From assembly GCA_040217155.1 (NCBI GenBank), contig JAVJNS010000030.1:1-64000 (forward strand): a DNA stretch of 64,000 bases. The letters are read 5' to 3'. Source of the stretch: Pelagibius sp040217155 (lineage in GTDB: Bacteria; Pseudomonadota; Alphaproteobacteria; Kiloniellales; Kiloniellaceae). Shown one piece after another: positions 8,042 to 17,176 of this stretch (position 1 is the stretch's first letter; every line of letters begins with the position of its first letter). A model generated the notes under the pieces. The model was not told the DNA's origin. It made no database searches and was given only the letters and a program-made list of their open reading frames with translations. The translations under genes and the position numbers were made by a program.

Positions 8042-9505
8042 ATGGAACTCCGACAGGCTCTTACTTTCGACGACGTCCTTCTCGAGCCGGCGGAGTCCGC
8101 AGTCCTCCCAAACCAGACCGACACGCGCACCCGGCTGACCCGCTCCATCGAGCTCGGCATTCCGGTGGTGTCCTCGGCCATGGATACGGTCACCGAGGGA
8201 CGCCTGGCCATCGCCCTGGCCCAGGCCGGCGGCATCGGCGTGATCCACAAGAACCTGGACATCCAGAGCCAGGCCGATGAGGTCCGCCGGGTCAAGAAGT
8301 TCGAGAGCGGCATGGTGGTCAATCCGGTCACCATCCATCCCGAAGAGCCCTTGGCCAACGCCCTGGCGCTGATGGAAAGCCATCGCATCTCCGGCATTCC
8401 CGTGGTCGAGCGCAAGACCAAGAGGCTGGTCGGCGTGCTGACCAACCGCGATGTGCGCTTCGCCGAAAATCCGAAGGAGCCGGTCTCCGCGCTGATGACC
8501 AAGGACCGGCTGATCACGGTGAAGGAAGGGGTCAGCAAGGAAGAGGCCCAGCGCCTGCTGCACCATCACCGCATCGAAAAGCTGCTGGTGGTGGACGAGG
8601 ATTACCGCTGCATCGGCCTGATCACCGTGAAGGATATGGAAAAGGCCCAGGCCTTTCCCCATGCCTGCAAGGATGAGCAGGGCCGCCTGCGCACCGCCGC
8701 GGCCACCGGCGTCGGGACCGACGGCATGGCCCGCGCCGAGGCGCTGCTGGAGGCCGGCGCCGACGTCATCGTCGTCGATACCGCGCATGGCCACTCCCAG
8801 GGGGTCGTCGCGGCGGTGGGTTCGATCAAGCGGCTGTCCAACAAGGCCCAGGTCATCGCCGGCAATGTCGCCACGGCGGAGGGCGCGCGCGCCCTGGTCG
8901 ACGCCGGCGTCGACGGCGTGAAGGTCGGCATCGGACCGGGGTCGATCTGCACCACGCGCATGGTGGCCGGCGTCGGCGTGCCGCAACTGACGGCGCTCTT
9001 CGACACCGTCGAGGTGTGCCAGAAGCAGGACGTGCCGGTGATCGCTGACGGCGGCATCAAGTTCTCCGGCGATCTCGCCAAGGCGATGGCCGCCGGCGCC
9101 AGCGCCGCGATGATCGGTTCGCTGTTCGCCGGGACGGAGGAAAGCCCCGGCGAAGTGTTCCTGTTCCAGGGCCGTTCCTACAAGGCCTATCGGGGCATGG
9201 GCTCGGTCGGCGCCATGGCGCGCGGCTCCGCCGACCGCTATTTCCAGCAGGAGGTCGCCGACTCCCTGAAGCTGGTGCCGGAAGGCGTCGAGGGCCGGGT
9301 GCCCTACAAGGGTCCGGTCGGGGCCGTGATCCATCAGCTTGTCGGCGGCCTGCGCGCCGCCATGGGCTATACCGGCAGCGCCACGCTCGCCGACCTGCGG
9401 CGCAACGCGCGCTTCCTGCAGATCACCAACGCGGGCCTGCGCGAGAGCCACGTGCACGACGTCACCGTGACGCGCGAGGCCCCCAACTACCGCAACGAGA
9501 TGTGA
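8042..9505 (+). CDS. guaB: Inosine-5'-monophosphate dehydrogenase
   Basis: Oxidises IMP to XMP with NAD+, the first committed step to GMP. The 487 residues match the family length from ATG 8042 (MELRQALTFDDVLLEPAES). The catalytic loop GIGPGSICTTRMVAGVGVPQ places the nucleophilic cysteine at 303. Two CBS domains are inserted in the TIM barrel at about 93-205 (NPVTIHPEEPLANAL, then LMTKDRLITVKEG). The frame stays open upstream, but that part lacks similarity to the family. guaA follows 2 kb downstream with rsmB and a GNAT gene between them, so the window carries the whole IMP-to-GMP branch. Confidence 0.98.
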   Translation: MELRQALTFDDVLLEPAESAVLPNQTDTRTRLTRSIELGIPVVSSAMDTVTEGRLAIALAQAGGIGVIHKNLDIQSQADEVRRVKKFESGMVVNPVTIHPEEPLANALALMESHRISGIPVVERKTKRLVGVLTNRDVRFAENPKEPVSALMTKDRLITVKEGVSKEEAQRLLHHHRIEKLLVVDEDYRCIGLITVKDMEKAQAFPHACKDEQGRLRTAAATGVGTDGMARAEALLEAGADVIVVDTAHGHSQGVVAAVGSIKRLSNKAQVIAGNVATAEGARALVDAGVDGVKVGIGPGSICTTRMVAGVGVPQLTALFDTVEVCQKQDVPVIADGGIKFSGDLAKAMAAGASAAMIGSLFAGTEESPGEVFLFQGRSYKAYRGMGSVGAMARGSADRYFQQEVADSLKLVPEGVEGRVPYKGPVGAVIHQLVGGLRAAMGYTGSATLADLRRNARFLQITNAGLRESHVHDVTVTREAPNYRNEM

Positions 9506-9578
9506 TCGGGCGCGGTCTGCCTTTCCCGGAGAACATCGCACACGCATTGTGTCCGCGGCGCGTGGCGAGGGCCGGGCC

Positions 9579-10934
9579 ATGACCCCGGCGGCGCGCATGC
9601 AGGCGGTCATCGAGATCCTCGGCGGCATCGCGGCGCAGGCCGGCAACAGCCCGGCCGAGCAGGTGGTGAACGACTACCTGCGCCAGCGCCGCTACATCGG
9701 CTCCAAGGACCGCAAGGCGCTGACCGGCATGACCTACGGTCTGCTGCGCCACCGCGCGCGCATCGGCTGGTGGCTGCAGCGCGGCCAGGGCAGCGCCACG
9801 GTGCCGCGCCAGCAACTGCTGGCCTATCTGCTGCATTGTGAGAACGAGAACCCGGAGACGCTGGGCCGGCTCTTCGACGGGTCGCGCTACGCGCCGGCGC
9901 CTTTGACGGAAGAGGAGTCTGTTCTGATCGCGCACCTGGCGGACGCCGCCGGCCAGCAGGACGCGCCGCCGTCCTGGGTCGCCAGCGAAGTGCCCGAGTG
10001 GATCATGCCGCGCCTTGAGCGGGCCTTTCCCGGAGCCGCCGTTGAAGAATCCGCCGCCCTGCTGGAAGAGGCCCCGGTCGACCTGCGCGTGAACACGCTG
10101 CTGGGCCGGGTCGAGGAGGCCCAGGCCGCCCTGGCGGAGGAGGACATCGAGACCCACCCCACGCCGCTGTCGCCGCGCGGCCTCAGGGTCGCCGGGCGCC
10201 GCGCCCTGCGCGGCAGCCGCGCCTTCGCCGCCGGGCTGGTGGAACTGCAGGACGAGGGCTCGCAGCTGGCGGCGCTGCTCTGCGACGCGCGGCCCGGCAT
10301 GGCGGTGGCCGACGTCTGCGCCGGGGCCGGCGGCAAGACCCTGGCGCTGGCGGCCGAGATGAAGGGCGAGGGCCGTCTGCTGGCGATGGACTCGGCGCAG
10401 GCCCGGCTCGACCGCGCGGCGCTGCGGCTGCGCCGCGCAGGGGCCAACGAAAAGGCCGCCGGCTTCGTCGAACGCCGGACCGCCAAGGACCTCGCCGCGG
10501 CCAAGGATCTGCACGGCGTCTTCGACCGGGTGCTGATCGACGCGCCCTGCAGCGGCAGCGGCGCCTGGCGGCGCCATCCCGACGCGCGCTGGCGGCTGAC
10601 GCCCGAGGCGCTGGAAAGCTACAAGGCGGCGCAGCGCGATCTGCTGCGCCAGGCGGCGGCGCTGGTGAAGCCTGGCGGGCGGCTGATCTACGTCACCTGC
10701 TCGCTGCTGCCCGAGGAAAACCGGGACCAGGCCGAGGCCTTCCTGGCCGCGGCGGCGGACTTCGCCGCGCTGCCGGTCGAGCGGGTCTGGCGGAAGGTGC
10801 TGTTCGCGCCCTATCCGGGGTCGGCTTCGGGGGGCGAATCCAGCCTGACCCTGACGCCGGCGCGCCACGGCACCGATGGTTTTTTCATCGCGATCTTCGA
10901 GCGCCCCGTGGCCGGTGAGGGAGGCGCGGCATGA
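9579..10934 (+). CDS. rsmB: RsmB-family RNA (cytosine-5)-methyltransferase
   Basis: Probably methylates a cytosine in 16S rRNA (C967 in E. coli). Motif IV is DAPCSGSGAWRRHPDARW and motif VI is YVTCSLLPEENRDQ, supplying the two cysteines used by m5C methyltransferases. The SAM site is ADVCAGAGGKTLALAAEM. The N-terminal region (KDRKALTGMTYGLLRHR) resembles the NusB-like domain of RsmB. ATG 9579 (MTPAARMQAVIEILGG) is preferred; a GTG at 9549 would add ten residues. The end overlaps the next gene as ATGA. Assignment to the exact rRNA position is by family only; some paralogues act on other sites. Confidence 0.88.
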   Translation: MTPAARMQAVIEILGGIAAQAGNSPAEQVVNDYLRQRRYIGSKDRKALTGMTYGLLRHRARIGWWLQRGQGSATVPRQQLLAYLLHCENENPETLGRLFDGSRYAPAPLTEEESVLIAHLADAAGQQDAPPSWVASEVPEWIMPRLERAFPGAAVEESAALLEEAPVDLRVNTLLGRVEEAQAALAEEDIETHPTPLSPRGLRVAGRRALRGSRAFAAGLVELQDEGSQLAALLCDARPGMAVADVCAGAGGKTLALAAEMKGEGRLLAMDSAQARLDRAALRLRRAGANEKAAGFVERRTAKDLAAAKDLHGVFDRVLIDAPCSGSGAWRRHPDARWRLTPEALESYKAAQRDLLRQAAALVKPGGRLIYVTCSLLPEENRDQAEAFLAAAADFAALPVERVWRKVLFAPYPGSASGGESSLTLTPARHGTDGFFIAIFERPVAGEGGAA

Positions 10935-11473
10935 GCGATCTGGTGGTGCTGCGCCCGGCCTTGCCGCGCGACGCCGACGACATCGCCCGGGTCCATGTGG
11001 AGACCTGGCAGAACGCCTACGCCGGCCTGGTGCCCAGCGACTATCTGGCGCGCATGAGTGTGGCGCGCGCCTCGCCGCAGTGGCACCGCGCCGCCGCCAA
11101 GGCGGAAAAGGGCAACGACCTGATGGTGGCGGAGATCGACGGGCAGGTCGTCGCCTTCGTCTCCTTCGGGCCGACCCGCAACCCGGAGATGCCCTACGGC
11201 GGCGAGGTCTACGCGCTCTATGTCGCGGTCGACTGGCAGGGCCAGGGGCTCGGCCGCCGCCTGCTGACCACGGCGCTGGAGGCGCTGGCCAGGGAAAAGC
11301 ACCGGAGCGCCATGGTCTGGGTGCTGGCGGCCAATCCGGCGCGATTTTTTTACGAGGCCATGGGCGGCCAGCGCGCCGGCGAGCGCTTCGAGGCCTTCGC
11401 CGGCAGCGACCTGGAGGAACTCGCCTACGGCTGGCCGGACCTGGAGTCCTGGCTGACCGACAAAAAGACCTAG
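10931..11473 (+). CDS. GNAT-family N-acetyltransferase
   Basis: A 180-residue acetyl-CoA-dependent acyltransferase of unknown substrate. Beta strands and helices of the GNAT fold are recognisable: LRPALPRDADDIARVHVETWQNAYAGLVP at the N-terminus and the acetyl-CoA pyrophosphate loop VDWQGQGLGRRLLTTALEAL (Q-G-Q-G-L-G-R pattern). A late ANPARFFYEAMGGQRAGER is a normal motif B. It starts in an ATGA overlap with rsmB, so the two are translationally coupled, and guaA follows 63 bp later. RimI-like or small-molecule acetylation are both possible. Confidence 0.88.
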   Translation: MSDLVVLRPALPRDADDIARVHVETWQNAYAGLVPSDYLARMSVARASPQWHRAAAKAEKGNDLMVAEIDGQVVAFVSFGPTRNPEMPYGGEVYALYVAVDWQGQGLGRRLLTTALEALAREKHRSAMVWVLAANPARFFYEAMGGQRAGERFEAFAGSDLEELAYGWPDLESWLTDKKT

Positions 11474-11536
11474 CCCGGCGGGCAGGCGGACAACACGACA
11501 CCGCCCAGGCGGGCGCGATCAGGACGGATAAGCTGT

Positions 11537-13084
11537 ATGACAGACCGCATCCTCATTCTCGACTTCGGGTCCCAGGTGACCCAGCTCATCGCCCGGCGGG
11601 TGCGCGAGAGCGGAGTCTACTGCGAGGTCTTCCCCTTCAATACCGAGCCGCGGCGCGTCACCGACTTCGCGCCCCAGGGCATCATCCTCTCCGGCGGCCC
11701 GGCCTCGGTGACCGGCAGCGACACGCCGCGCGCGCCGCAGCAGGTCTTCGATCTCGGCGTGCCGATCCTCGGCATCTGCTACGGCCAGCAGACGCTCTGC
11801 GCCCAGCTCGGCGGCGAGGTCGAGGGCTCCGACCACCAGGAGTTCGGCAAGGCCTTCGTCGAGATGCGGGACGACTGCGCGCTGACCGAGGGCGTCTGGG
11901 CGCCCGGCGAGCGCCACCAGGTGTGGATGAGCCACGGCGACCGCGTGGTGCGTCTGCCCGCAGGCTTCAAAGTCTACGGCACCTCCGAGGGCGCGCCCTT
12001 CGCGGTGGTCGCCGACGAGGCGCGCAAGATCTACGCCGTGCAGTTCCATCCCGAAGTGGTGCATACCCCCGACGGCGCCCGGCTGCTGGCCAACTTCACC
12101 CACGCGGTCTGCGGCTGCGGCGGCGACTGGACCATGGCCGCTTTCCGCCAGCAGGCGGTCGCGGCGATCCGCAGGCAGGTCGGCAAGGCGCGGGTGATCT
12201 GCGGCCTCTCCGGCGGCGTCGACTCCTCGGTGGCGGCGGTGCTGATCCACGAGGCCATCGGCGAGCAACTCACCTGCATCTTCGTCGACCACGGCCTGCT
12301 GCGCCTCAACGAGGCGGCGCAGGTGGTCGAGGTGTTCCGCGATCACTACAACATCCCGCTGGTGCATGTCGATGCCAGCGACCTGTTCCTCGGCAAGCTC
12401 GACGGCGTCGACGACCCGGAGGCCAAGCGCAAGATCATCGGCGGCACCTTCATCGACGTCTTCGAGGCCGAGGCGGCCAAGCTCGGCGGCGCCGACTTCC
12501 TGGCCCAGGGCACGCTCTATCCCGACGTCATCGAGTCGGTGTCCTTCACCGGCGGGCCGAGCGTCACCATCAAGTCGCACCACAACGTCGGCGGCCTGCC
12601 GGCGCGCATGAACATGCAGCTGGTCGAGCCCCTGCGCGAACTGTTCAAGGACGAGGTGCGCGATCTCGGCCGCGAGCTCGGCCTGCCCGAAGCGCTGGTC
12701 GGGCGCCATCCCTTTCCCGGGCCGGGCCTCGCCATCCGCATTCCCGGGCCCGTCAGCCGCGACAAGGCGGAGATCCTCAGGAAGGCCGACGCGGTCTACC
12801 TCGACGCCATCCGCAAGGCGGGCCTCTACGACGCCATCTGGCAAGCTTTCGCCGTGCTGCTGCCGGTCAAGACCGTCGGCGTGATGGGCGACGCGCGCTC
12901 CTACGACTACGTCTGCGCCCTGCGCGCCGTCACTTCGACCGACGGCATGACGGCGGAATCCTACCCCTTCGACCACGACTTCCTGGCCGCCACCGCCACC
13001 CGCATCATCAACGAGGTGCGCGGCATCAACCGCGTCGTCTACGACGTGACCTCCAAGCCGCCGGGGACCATCGAGTGGGAGTAG
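11537..13084 (+). CDS. guaA: GMP synthase (glutamine-hydrolysing)
   Basis: Aminates XMP to GMP using glutamine and ATP. The class I amidotransferase domain (about 1-195) has the nucleophile Cys81 in GICYGQQTLCAQLGG and the His-Glu pair in VQFHPEVVHT. The ATP-pyrophosphatase P-loop GLSGGVDSSVAAVLIHEAIG follows, and the C-terminal dimerisation domain ends in the characteristic SKPPGTIEWE. The 515-residue length is standard. Together with guaB this completes GMP synthesis from IMP. A dispersed repeat starts directly after the stop. Confidence 0.98.
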   Translation: MTDRILILDFGSQVTQLIARRVRESGVYCEVFPFNTEPRRVTDFAPQGIILSGGPASVTGSDTPRAPQQVFDLGVPILGICYGQQTLCAQLGGEVEGSDHQEFGKAFVEMRDDCALTEGVWAPGERHQVWMSHGDRVVRLPAGFKVYGTSEGAPFAVVADEARKIYAVQFHPEVVHTPDGARLLANFTHAVCGCGGDWTMAAFRQQAVAAIRRQVGKARVICGLSGGVDSSVAAVLIHEAIGEQLTCIFVDHGLLRLNEAAQVVEVFRDHYNIPLVHVDASDLFLGKLDGVDDPEAKRKIIGGTFIDVFEAEAAKLGGADFLAQGTLYPDVIESVSFTGGPSVTIKSHHNVGGLPARMNMQLVEPLRELFKDEVRDLGRELGLPEALVGRHPFPGPGLAIRIPGPVSRDKAEILRKADAVYLDAIRKAGLYDAIWQAFAVLLPVKTVGVMGDARSYDYVCALRAVTSTDGMTAESYPFDHDFLAATATRIINEVRGINRVVYDVTSKPPGTIEWE

Positions 13085-13087
13085 GGG

Positions 13088-13160
13088 CGCCTGCCTCCTG
13101 ACGGATCGCCGCAACGCTCGAAAACAGAATTGATTCAAATTGGGCGTAAAGCGCTCTAAG
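13088..13160 (+). repeat. Dispersed intergenic repeat, copy 2
   Basis: Begins 3 bp after the guaA stop. It contains GCCTGCCTCCTGACGGATCG, then the CGCTCGAAAACAGAATTGAT core and AAAGCGCTCTAAG. It is the closest match to copy 3 (57487-57562, inverted) over its full length of about 73 bp, and matches copy 1 (1870-1925) over the right-hand 56 bp. It ends 25 bp before the start codon of the next gene, so it probably forms part of that gene's leader. Confidence 0.85.
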
Positions 13161-13184
13161 CTCGCTGCCGGGAGGAAGGCACCG

Positions 13185-14987
13185 ATGAAGCGTCGTCTGG
13201 CCGCGGTTCTGGCTGCCGACATGGTCGGCTACAGCCGGCTCATGGCCGCCGACGAGGACGGCACGATCGATCGCCAGAAGGCCCTGCGCGACGAGCTGAT
13301 CGACCCGAAAATCGGCCAGTTCGGCGGACGCATCGTCAAGACGACCGGAGACGGACTGCTGGTCGAGTTCGCCAGCGCCGTCGGGGCCGTGCGGTGCGCC
13401 GTCGAGATCCAGCAGGCGATGCCGAACCACGAAGCCGGCCATCCCGAAGCGGCGCGCATCCGCTACCGCATCGGCATCAATCTCGGCGATATCGTCATCG
13501 ACGGTGACGACATTCTGGGCGACGGCGTCAATGTGGCGGCACGGCTGGAGGGCATCGCCGAACCCGGCGGCATCTGCGTCTCCGGCGTCGTTTTCGACCA
13601 GGTGAGCGGCCGCGTCGATGTCGCTTTTGAAGATGCGGGGCACCAGCAGGTGAAGAACATCGCCCGCCCGATCCGTGTCTGGCGGTGGCCGCCGGCCCGG
13701 ACGGACGGTGTCCGCGACGCTCCCAGTGACGCTCCCAGTGACGCACCCCGTGACGGCCCCCGCGATGCCCCCCGTGACGCCCCGGGCGGCGGCCCCAAGA
13801 TGCTCTCCGACAAGCCCGCCATCGCGGTTCTTCCCTTCACCAACATGAGCGCCGACCCCGAGCAGGAGTATTTCTCGGACGGCCTCACGGAAGACATCAT
13901 CACGGCCTTGACCCATTGGCATTCCTTTGCGGTGATCGCCCGGAACTCCTGCTTTGCCTACAAGAGGAAGGCCGTGGACATCAAGCAGGCGGCGCGCGAC
14001 CTGGGGGCCGGATATGTGCTGGAAGGCAGCGTGCGCAAGAGCGGGACCAAGGTGCGCGTCGGCGCGCAGCTGGTCGACGGGGCCAGTGGCCGTCATCTCT
14101 GGGCCGAGCGCTACGACCGCGACCTTATCGACATATTCGAGATCCAGGACGACATCGTGCAGCAGATCGCGGCGGTGGTGGCGCCTGAACTGGCCCGGGC
14201 CGAGCTCCAGCGCTCGACCGGTAAAAGGACCGACGACCTCAACGCCTGGGATCTCTGTCTGCGGGGCCTGGCGCTGCTTCGTCAGCGGACGCGAGAAGAC
14301 AACGCGGCAGCGCGCGGCCTGTTCAAGCGCGCGATCGAAAGCCGTCCAGACTATTCCGATGCCTATGCGGGACTAGCGATGTCCCACAACATGGACATTC
14401 TCATCGATGCGGCGGAGGACAGGGAAGGAACCGCCACCCAGGCGATGCAGGCGGCCCGGTCGGCCATCGAACACGACGAAGGTTCGTCCTGGGCCCATCA
14501 CGAGCTGAGCACGGCGTACCAATGGCTCAACCGCATAGAAGACGCGCTGGCCGAAGCGAAGGTTGCGGTCGATCTCAATCCGAACGACGCCTATGCCCTG
14601 CACGCCCTCGGCAACAAGTCCGACCTCGCGGGCGATCCCCGGGGTATCGACTTCATGGAGCGGGCGCAGAAACTCAATCCGGCGGATGCGCGTCTGCATT
14701 CGCATCTGGCGTTTCTGGCGCGCGCCTATGTCAATGCCGGCAATCATGAAGCCGCGCTGGAGCGCGCGCGTCAGGCCATCAGGCGGCGGCCCGACTACGC
14801 GCCAGCCTGCTTTATTGCCGCGCTGGCCCTGGCCCATCTCGGTCGGTTGGAGGAGGCCAAGGCGATGCTGGACCAGTGCGACAATCTCAGTCCGGGCTTC
14901 ACGCAGGCGCGCCGGGACTGGAAGCCCTATGCCGACCCTTTGAGTAACCGGCGATTGTTGGAAGGGCTTTCCCGTCTGGAACGATAG
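13185..14987 (+). CDS. Class III nucleotide cyclase-TolB-like-TPR protein
   Basis: A 600-residue three-part signalling protein. Residues 1-165 form a class III adenylate/guanylate cyclase domain with metal aspartates Asp12 (LAADMVGYSRL) and Asp56 (VKTTGDGLLVEF) and the late GDGVNVAARLEG motif, so catalytic activity is plausible. Residues about 178-204 are a D-A-P/R-D linker encoded by 12-bp repeats. Residues about 207-340 are a TolB/FlgO-like domain (KPAIAVLPFTNMSADPEQEYFSDGL). The rest is TPR-like helices. This architecture is common in rhizobia and relatives, but what is sensed is unknown. ATG 13185 is preferred: it follows GGAGGAAGG, while the longer frame would translate repeat copy 2. 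No transmembrane segment is obvious. Confidence 0.9.
   Translation: MKRRLAAVLAADMVGYSRLMAADEDGTIDRQKALRDELIDPKIGQFGGRIVKTTGDGLLVEFASAVGAVRCAVEIQQAMPNHEAGHPEAARIRYRIGINLGDIVIDGDDILGDGVNVAARLEGIAEPGGICVSGVVFDQVSGRVDVAFEDAGHQQVKNIARPIRVWRWPPARTDGVRDAPSDAPSDAPRDGPRDAPRDAPGGGPKMLSDKPAIAVLPFTNMSADPEQEYFSDGLTEDIITALTHWHSFAVIARNSCFAYKRKAVDIKQAARDLGAGYVLEGSVRKSGTKVRVGAQLVDGASGRHLWAERYDRDLIDIFEIQDDIVQQIAAVVAPELARAELQRSTGKRTDDLNAWDLCLRGLALLRQRTREDNAAARGLFKRAIESRPDYSDAYAGLAMSHNMDILIDAAEDREGTATQAMQAARSAIEHDEGSSWAHHELSTAYQWLNRIEDALAEAKVAVDLNPNDAYALHALGNKSDLAGDPRGIDFMERAQKLNPADARLHSHLAFLARAYVNAGNHEAALERARQAIRRRPDYAPACFIAALALAHLGRLEEAKAMLDQCDNLSPGFTQARRDWKPYADPLSNRRLLEGLSRLER
13716..13787 (+). repeat. 12-bp tandem repeat inside the cyclase-TPR gene
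   Basis: Six degenerate in-frame copies of a GACGCTCCCAGT-like unit (two exact, then GACGCACCCCGT, GACGGCCCCCGC and GATGCCCCCCGT, and a partial one). They encode DAPS/DAPR/DGPR tetrapeptides that join the cyclase and TolB-like domains. Copy number probably varies between strains and would change linker length without a frameshift. Confidence 0.8.
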
Positions 14988-15035
14988 ATCCGGGACGACA
15001 ACGGGGTGGCGCGCGCCGCGCGTTGGACGGAGAAA

Positions 15036-15542
15036 TTACTCCGCCGCATCCCGCTTCGGCAGCACCCAGTCCTTGCGCGGGAAGTGGCAGGTGTAGCCGT
15101 TGGGGATGCGCTGCAGGTAGTCCTGGTGCTCCGGCTCGGCCTCCCAGAAGGCGCCGACCGGCTCGACCTCGGTGACCACCTTGCCGGGCCACAGGCCCGA
15201 GGCGTTCACATCGGCGATGGTGTCCTCGGCGATGCGCTTCTGCGCTTCGTCGGCGTAGTAGATCGCCGAGCGGTAGGACAGGCCCATATCGTTGCCCTGC
15301 CGGTTTTTCGTGGTCGGGTCGTGGATCTGGAAGAAGACCTCCAGGATCTGCCGGTAGCCGATTTTTTCCGGATCGAAGTCGATCTCGATGGCCTCGGCAT
15401 GGGTGCCGTGATTGCGGTAGGTCGCGTTGGGCACATCGCCGCCGCTGTAGCCCACGCGGGTGCGGACAACGCCGGGCAGCCTGCGGATCAGGTCCTGCAT
15501 GCCCCAGAAGCAGCCTCCGGCCAGAACAGCGCGCTCGGTCAT
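15036..15542 (-). CDS. msrA: Peptide methionine (S)-S-oxide reductase
   Basis: Repairs the S-epimer of methionine sulfoxide in proteins or free methionine, recycled by thioredoxin. The catalytic Cys11 is in AGGCFWGMQDLIRRLPGV. Further family motifs are VGYSGGDVPNATYRNHGTHAEAIEIDFDP, IHDPTTKNRQGNDMGLSYRSAIYY and a C-terminal EPEHQDYLQRIPNGYTCHFPRKDW. The 168 residues carry no MsrB fusion and no signal peptide, so it is cytoplasmic. It is convergent with the cyclase-TPR gene and stands alone. Confidence 0.97.
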   Translation of the reverse strand: MTERAVLAGGCFWGMQDLIRRLPGVVRTRVGYSGGDVPNATYRNHGTHAEAIEIDFDPEKIGYRQILEVFFQIHDPTTKNRQGNDMGLSYRSAIYYADEAQKRIAEDTIADVNASGLWPGKVVTEVEPVGAFWEAEPEHQDYLQRIPNGYTCHFPRKDWVLPKRDAAE

Positions 15543-15759
15543 TGCGATATCTCCCTAGCTGTAACGCCCCCAGAATATTGCGCCGGGCGGCGGGCCTTGC
15601 CAATGCCGATTTCGTGAGGGCCGGCCGTCCCGGCGCCGCGGCCTGCCGGATTTGAAGGCGGGGTGCCTTCAAGTTACCGAATTCGCTCGACGGGCTTTGC
15701 CCGCCCACGTATCTCAAACAGGCTAAACCCAAACAGATCTCCACGGAAGAGGATCCGTC

Positions 15760-16113
15760 ATGACCGACATCAAGCGTATCGACGTGGGCCCGCGCATGTC
15801 CCAGGCCGTCGTCTACGGCAATCTCGTCTATCTCGCCGGCCAGGTGGCGCAGCGCGCGCCGGGCGACTCCGTCGCCGCGCAGACCAAGGACATCCTCGCG
15901 CGCATCGACGAGCTGCTGGCCCAGGCCGGCAGCGACAAGACCAAGCTGCTGTCGGCGACGATCTGGATCACCGACATGGCGACCTTCAACGAGATGAACG
16001 AGGTCTGGGACGCCTGGGTGTCGCCCGGCAACACGCCCGGGCGTGCCTGCGTCGAGGCCAAGCTGGCGGCGCCGCAGTTCACCGTGGAGATCGCCGTCGT
16101 CGCCGGCGTCTGA
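15760..16113 (+). CDS. RidA/YjgF-family protein
   Basis: A 117-residue trimeric RidA-superfamily protein. Members hydrolyse reactive enamine/imine intermediates released by PLP enzymes. The substrate-binding arginine is Arg95 in GNTPGRACVEAKLA, and the ends VVYGNLVYLAGQVA and PQFTVEIAVVA are typical. RBS AAGAGGA precedes ATG 15760. It stands alone between msrA (divergent) and the DUF488 gene (convergent). Exact RidA subfamily and substrate are not determined from sequence. Confidence 0.92.
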   Translation: MTDIKRIDVGPRMSQAVVYGNLVYLAGQVAQRAPGDSVAAQTKDILARIDELLAQAGSDKTKLLSATIWITDMATFNEMNEVWDAWVSPGNTPGRACVEAKLAAPQFTVEIAVVAGV

Positions 16114-16140
16114 GCGAGGCCGCCGTGACGGGCTGACGCC

Positions 16141-16527
16141 TCAGGCGAACCTGGCGCCGCGTTCGGCCAGCAGGTCGCGCAGCACCGAGCGGTGGCAGCG
16201 GGCCTCGTCCTCGCAGTAGCAGCCGACGGAGAAGTCGGCGTGGTGGGAGAGGGCGGCCAGGAGGTCGAGGCTGCGGCCGGCCGCCGGCGCCTTCATCTCC
16301 TTGCGGAAGGCACGGGCGAAGGCGCGCCACTCCGCCTCCGTGCGCGCCGCCAGGGCCCGCGCCACCAGCGCCGGGCTGGGGGACAGCTCCGGGTACCAGA
16401 CATCGTACCAGTCGTCGGCCGCGTAGCGCTCCTTGCGCACCCCGCGCGGCGGCCGCCGCACGCTGCCGATGCGGGTGCCCTCCCTGGGGTGGCGCGGCGT
16501 GCCGAGGCGGACGATACGCAGCGGCAT
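16141..16527 (-). CDS. DUF488 domain protein
   Basis: A 128-residue protein of the DUF488 family, small cytoplasmic proteins of unknown function. The C-terminal cysteine-containing motif VGCYCEDEARCHRSVLRDLLAERG is the family signature. The N-terminal strand PLRIVRLGTPRHPREGTRIG and the DDWYDVWYPELSPSPAL segment also fit. ATG 16527 was chosen because the upstream part of the frame is low-complexity and unlike the family. The conserved C-x-C...C-H-R could bind metal or do redox chemistry; that is speculation. Convergent with the RidA gene. Confidence 0.85.
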   Translation of the reverse strand: MPLRIVRLGTPRHPREGTRIGSVRRPPRGVRKERYAADDWYDVWYPELSPSPALVARALAARTEAEWRAFARAFRKEMKAPAAGRSLDLLAALSHHADFSVGCYCEDEARCHRSVLRDLLAERGARFA

Positions 16528-16596
16528 GGATGGGGTCTCCGCGAGGCCGGAGGCGCAGCCTCTCGGCCCGCCGCCCGGCCGTTCTCGCAATTCGCC

Positions 16597-16899
16597 CTAT
16601 TGGACGACGAGGTTGTTGTGGACCCGTCTCACGCCGCTAATGCCGGCGGCGACATTGCCGGCGCGGTCCTTGTCGGCCTGCGAGTCGACGAAGCCGCTCA
16701 ACTGCACTTCTCCCTTCAACGTGGTGACGTCGATCTGGAAGATGTTCAGGTCCTTGTCGTCAACGAGCTGGGCACGCACCTTGTTGCTGATCACCGAGTC
16801 GTCGACGTACTCGCCCGCCGTTTCGCCGCTACAGGCCGCCACGGCGCCGGCAAGAAGACCGACGAGAAAGAGGGTTTTCAGGAAGCGCATGAATTTCAT
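16597..16899 (-). CDS. BON-domain lipoprotein
   Basis: A 100-residue exported lipoprotein. The N-terminus MKFMRFLKTLFLVGLLAGAVAAC is a signal peptide with a lipobox ending at Cys23. The rest is one BON domain (DDSVISNKVRAQLVDDKDLNIFQIDVTTLKGEVQLSGFVDSQADKDRAGNVAAGISGVRRVHNNL), as in OsmY-like periplasmic proteins that bind lipid membranes. It probably sits in the periplasm on the inner or outer membrane. It lies 69 bp upstream of the DUF488 start on the same strand and could share its transcript. Confidence 0.9.
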   Translation of the reverse strand: MKFMRFLKTLFLVGLLAGAVAACSGETAGEYVDDSVISNKVRAQLVDDKDLNIFQIDVTTLKGEVQLSGFVDSQADKDRAGNVAAGISGVRRVHNNLVVQ

Positions 16900-17176
16900 C
16901 GTCGTTGTCCTTTACTTCGATAGGGCGATCGCTGGTTCAGTCCGCCGCCCGCTGGCTCTTGGAGGTTCCGCCAAGCGGAGGCTGTGCCGGGTATAACTCA
17001 TAACGCGGCCGTTCGTTCCCCTCGGTGCCGGCCGGGCCGCCGGATGAGTCGTCAGCCGGTCGCTTATTCTAGCATATGGCGCGCCGGTCTGTGTGATCAG
17101 GTTGTAGCCTGTCCGCGCCGCGACGGCCTTGCCTTCGCGGCGGCGCGGACGCGCCGCCCTGGGCTGAGGCGGTTTT

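Noticed and set aside
9462..11501. 679-residue open frame antisense to rsmB and the GNAT gene
   Set aside because: Arg/Pro-rich low-complexity sequence; the plus-strand genes have clear family motifs.
11519..13222. 567-residue open frame antisense to guaA
   Set aside because: No recognisable domain and it runs over repeat copy 2; guaA is certain.
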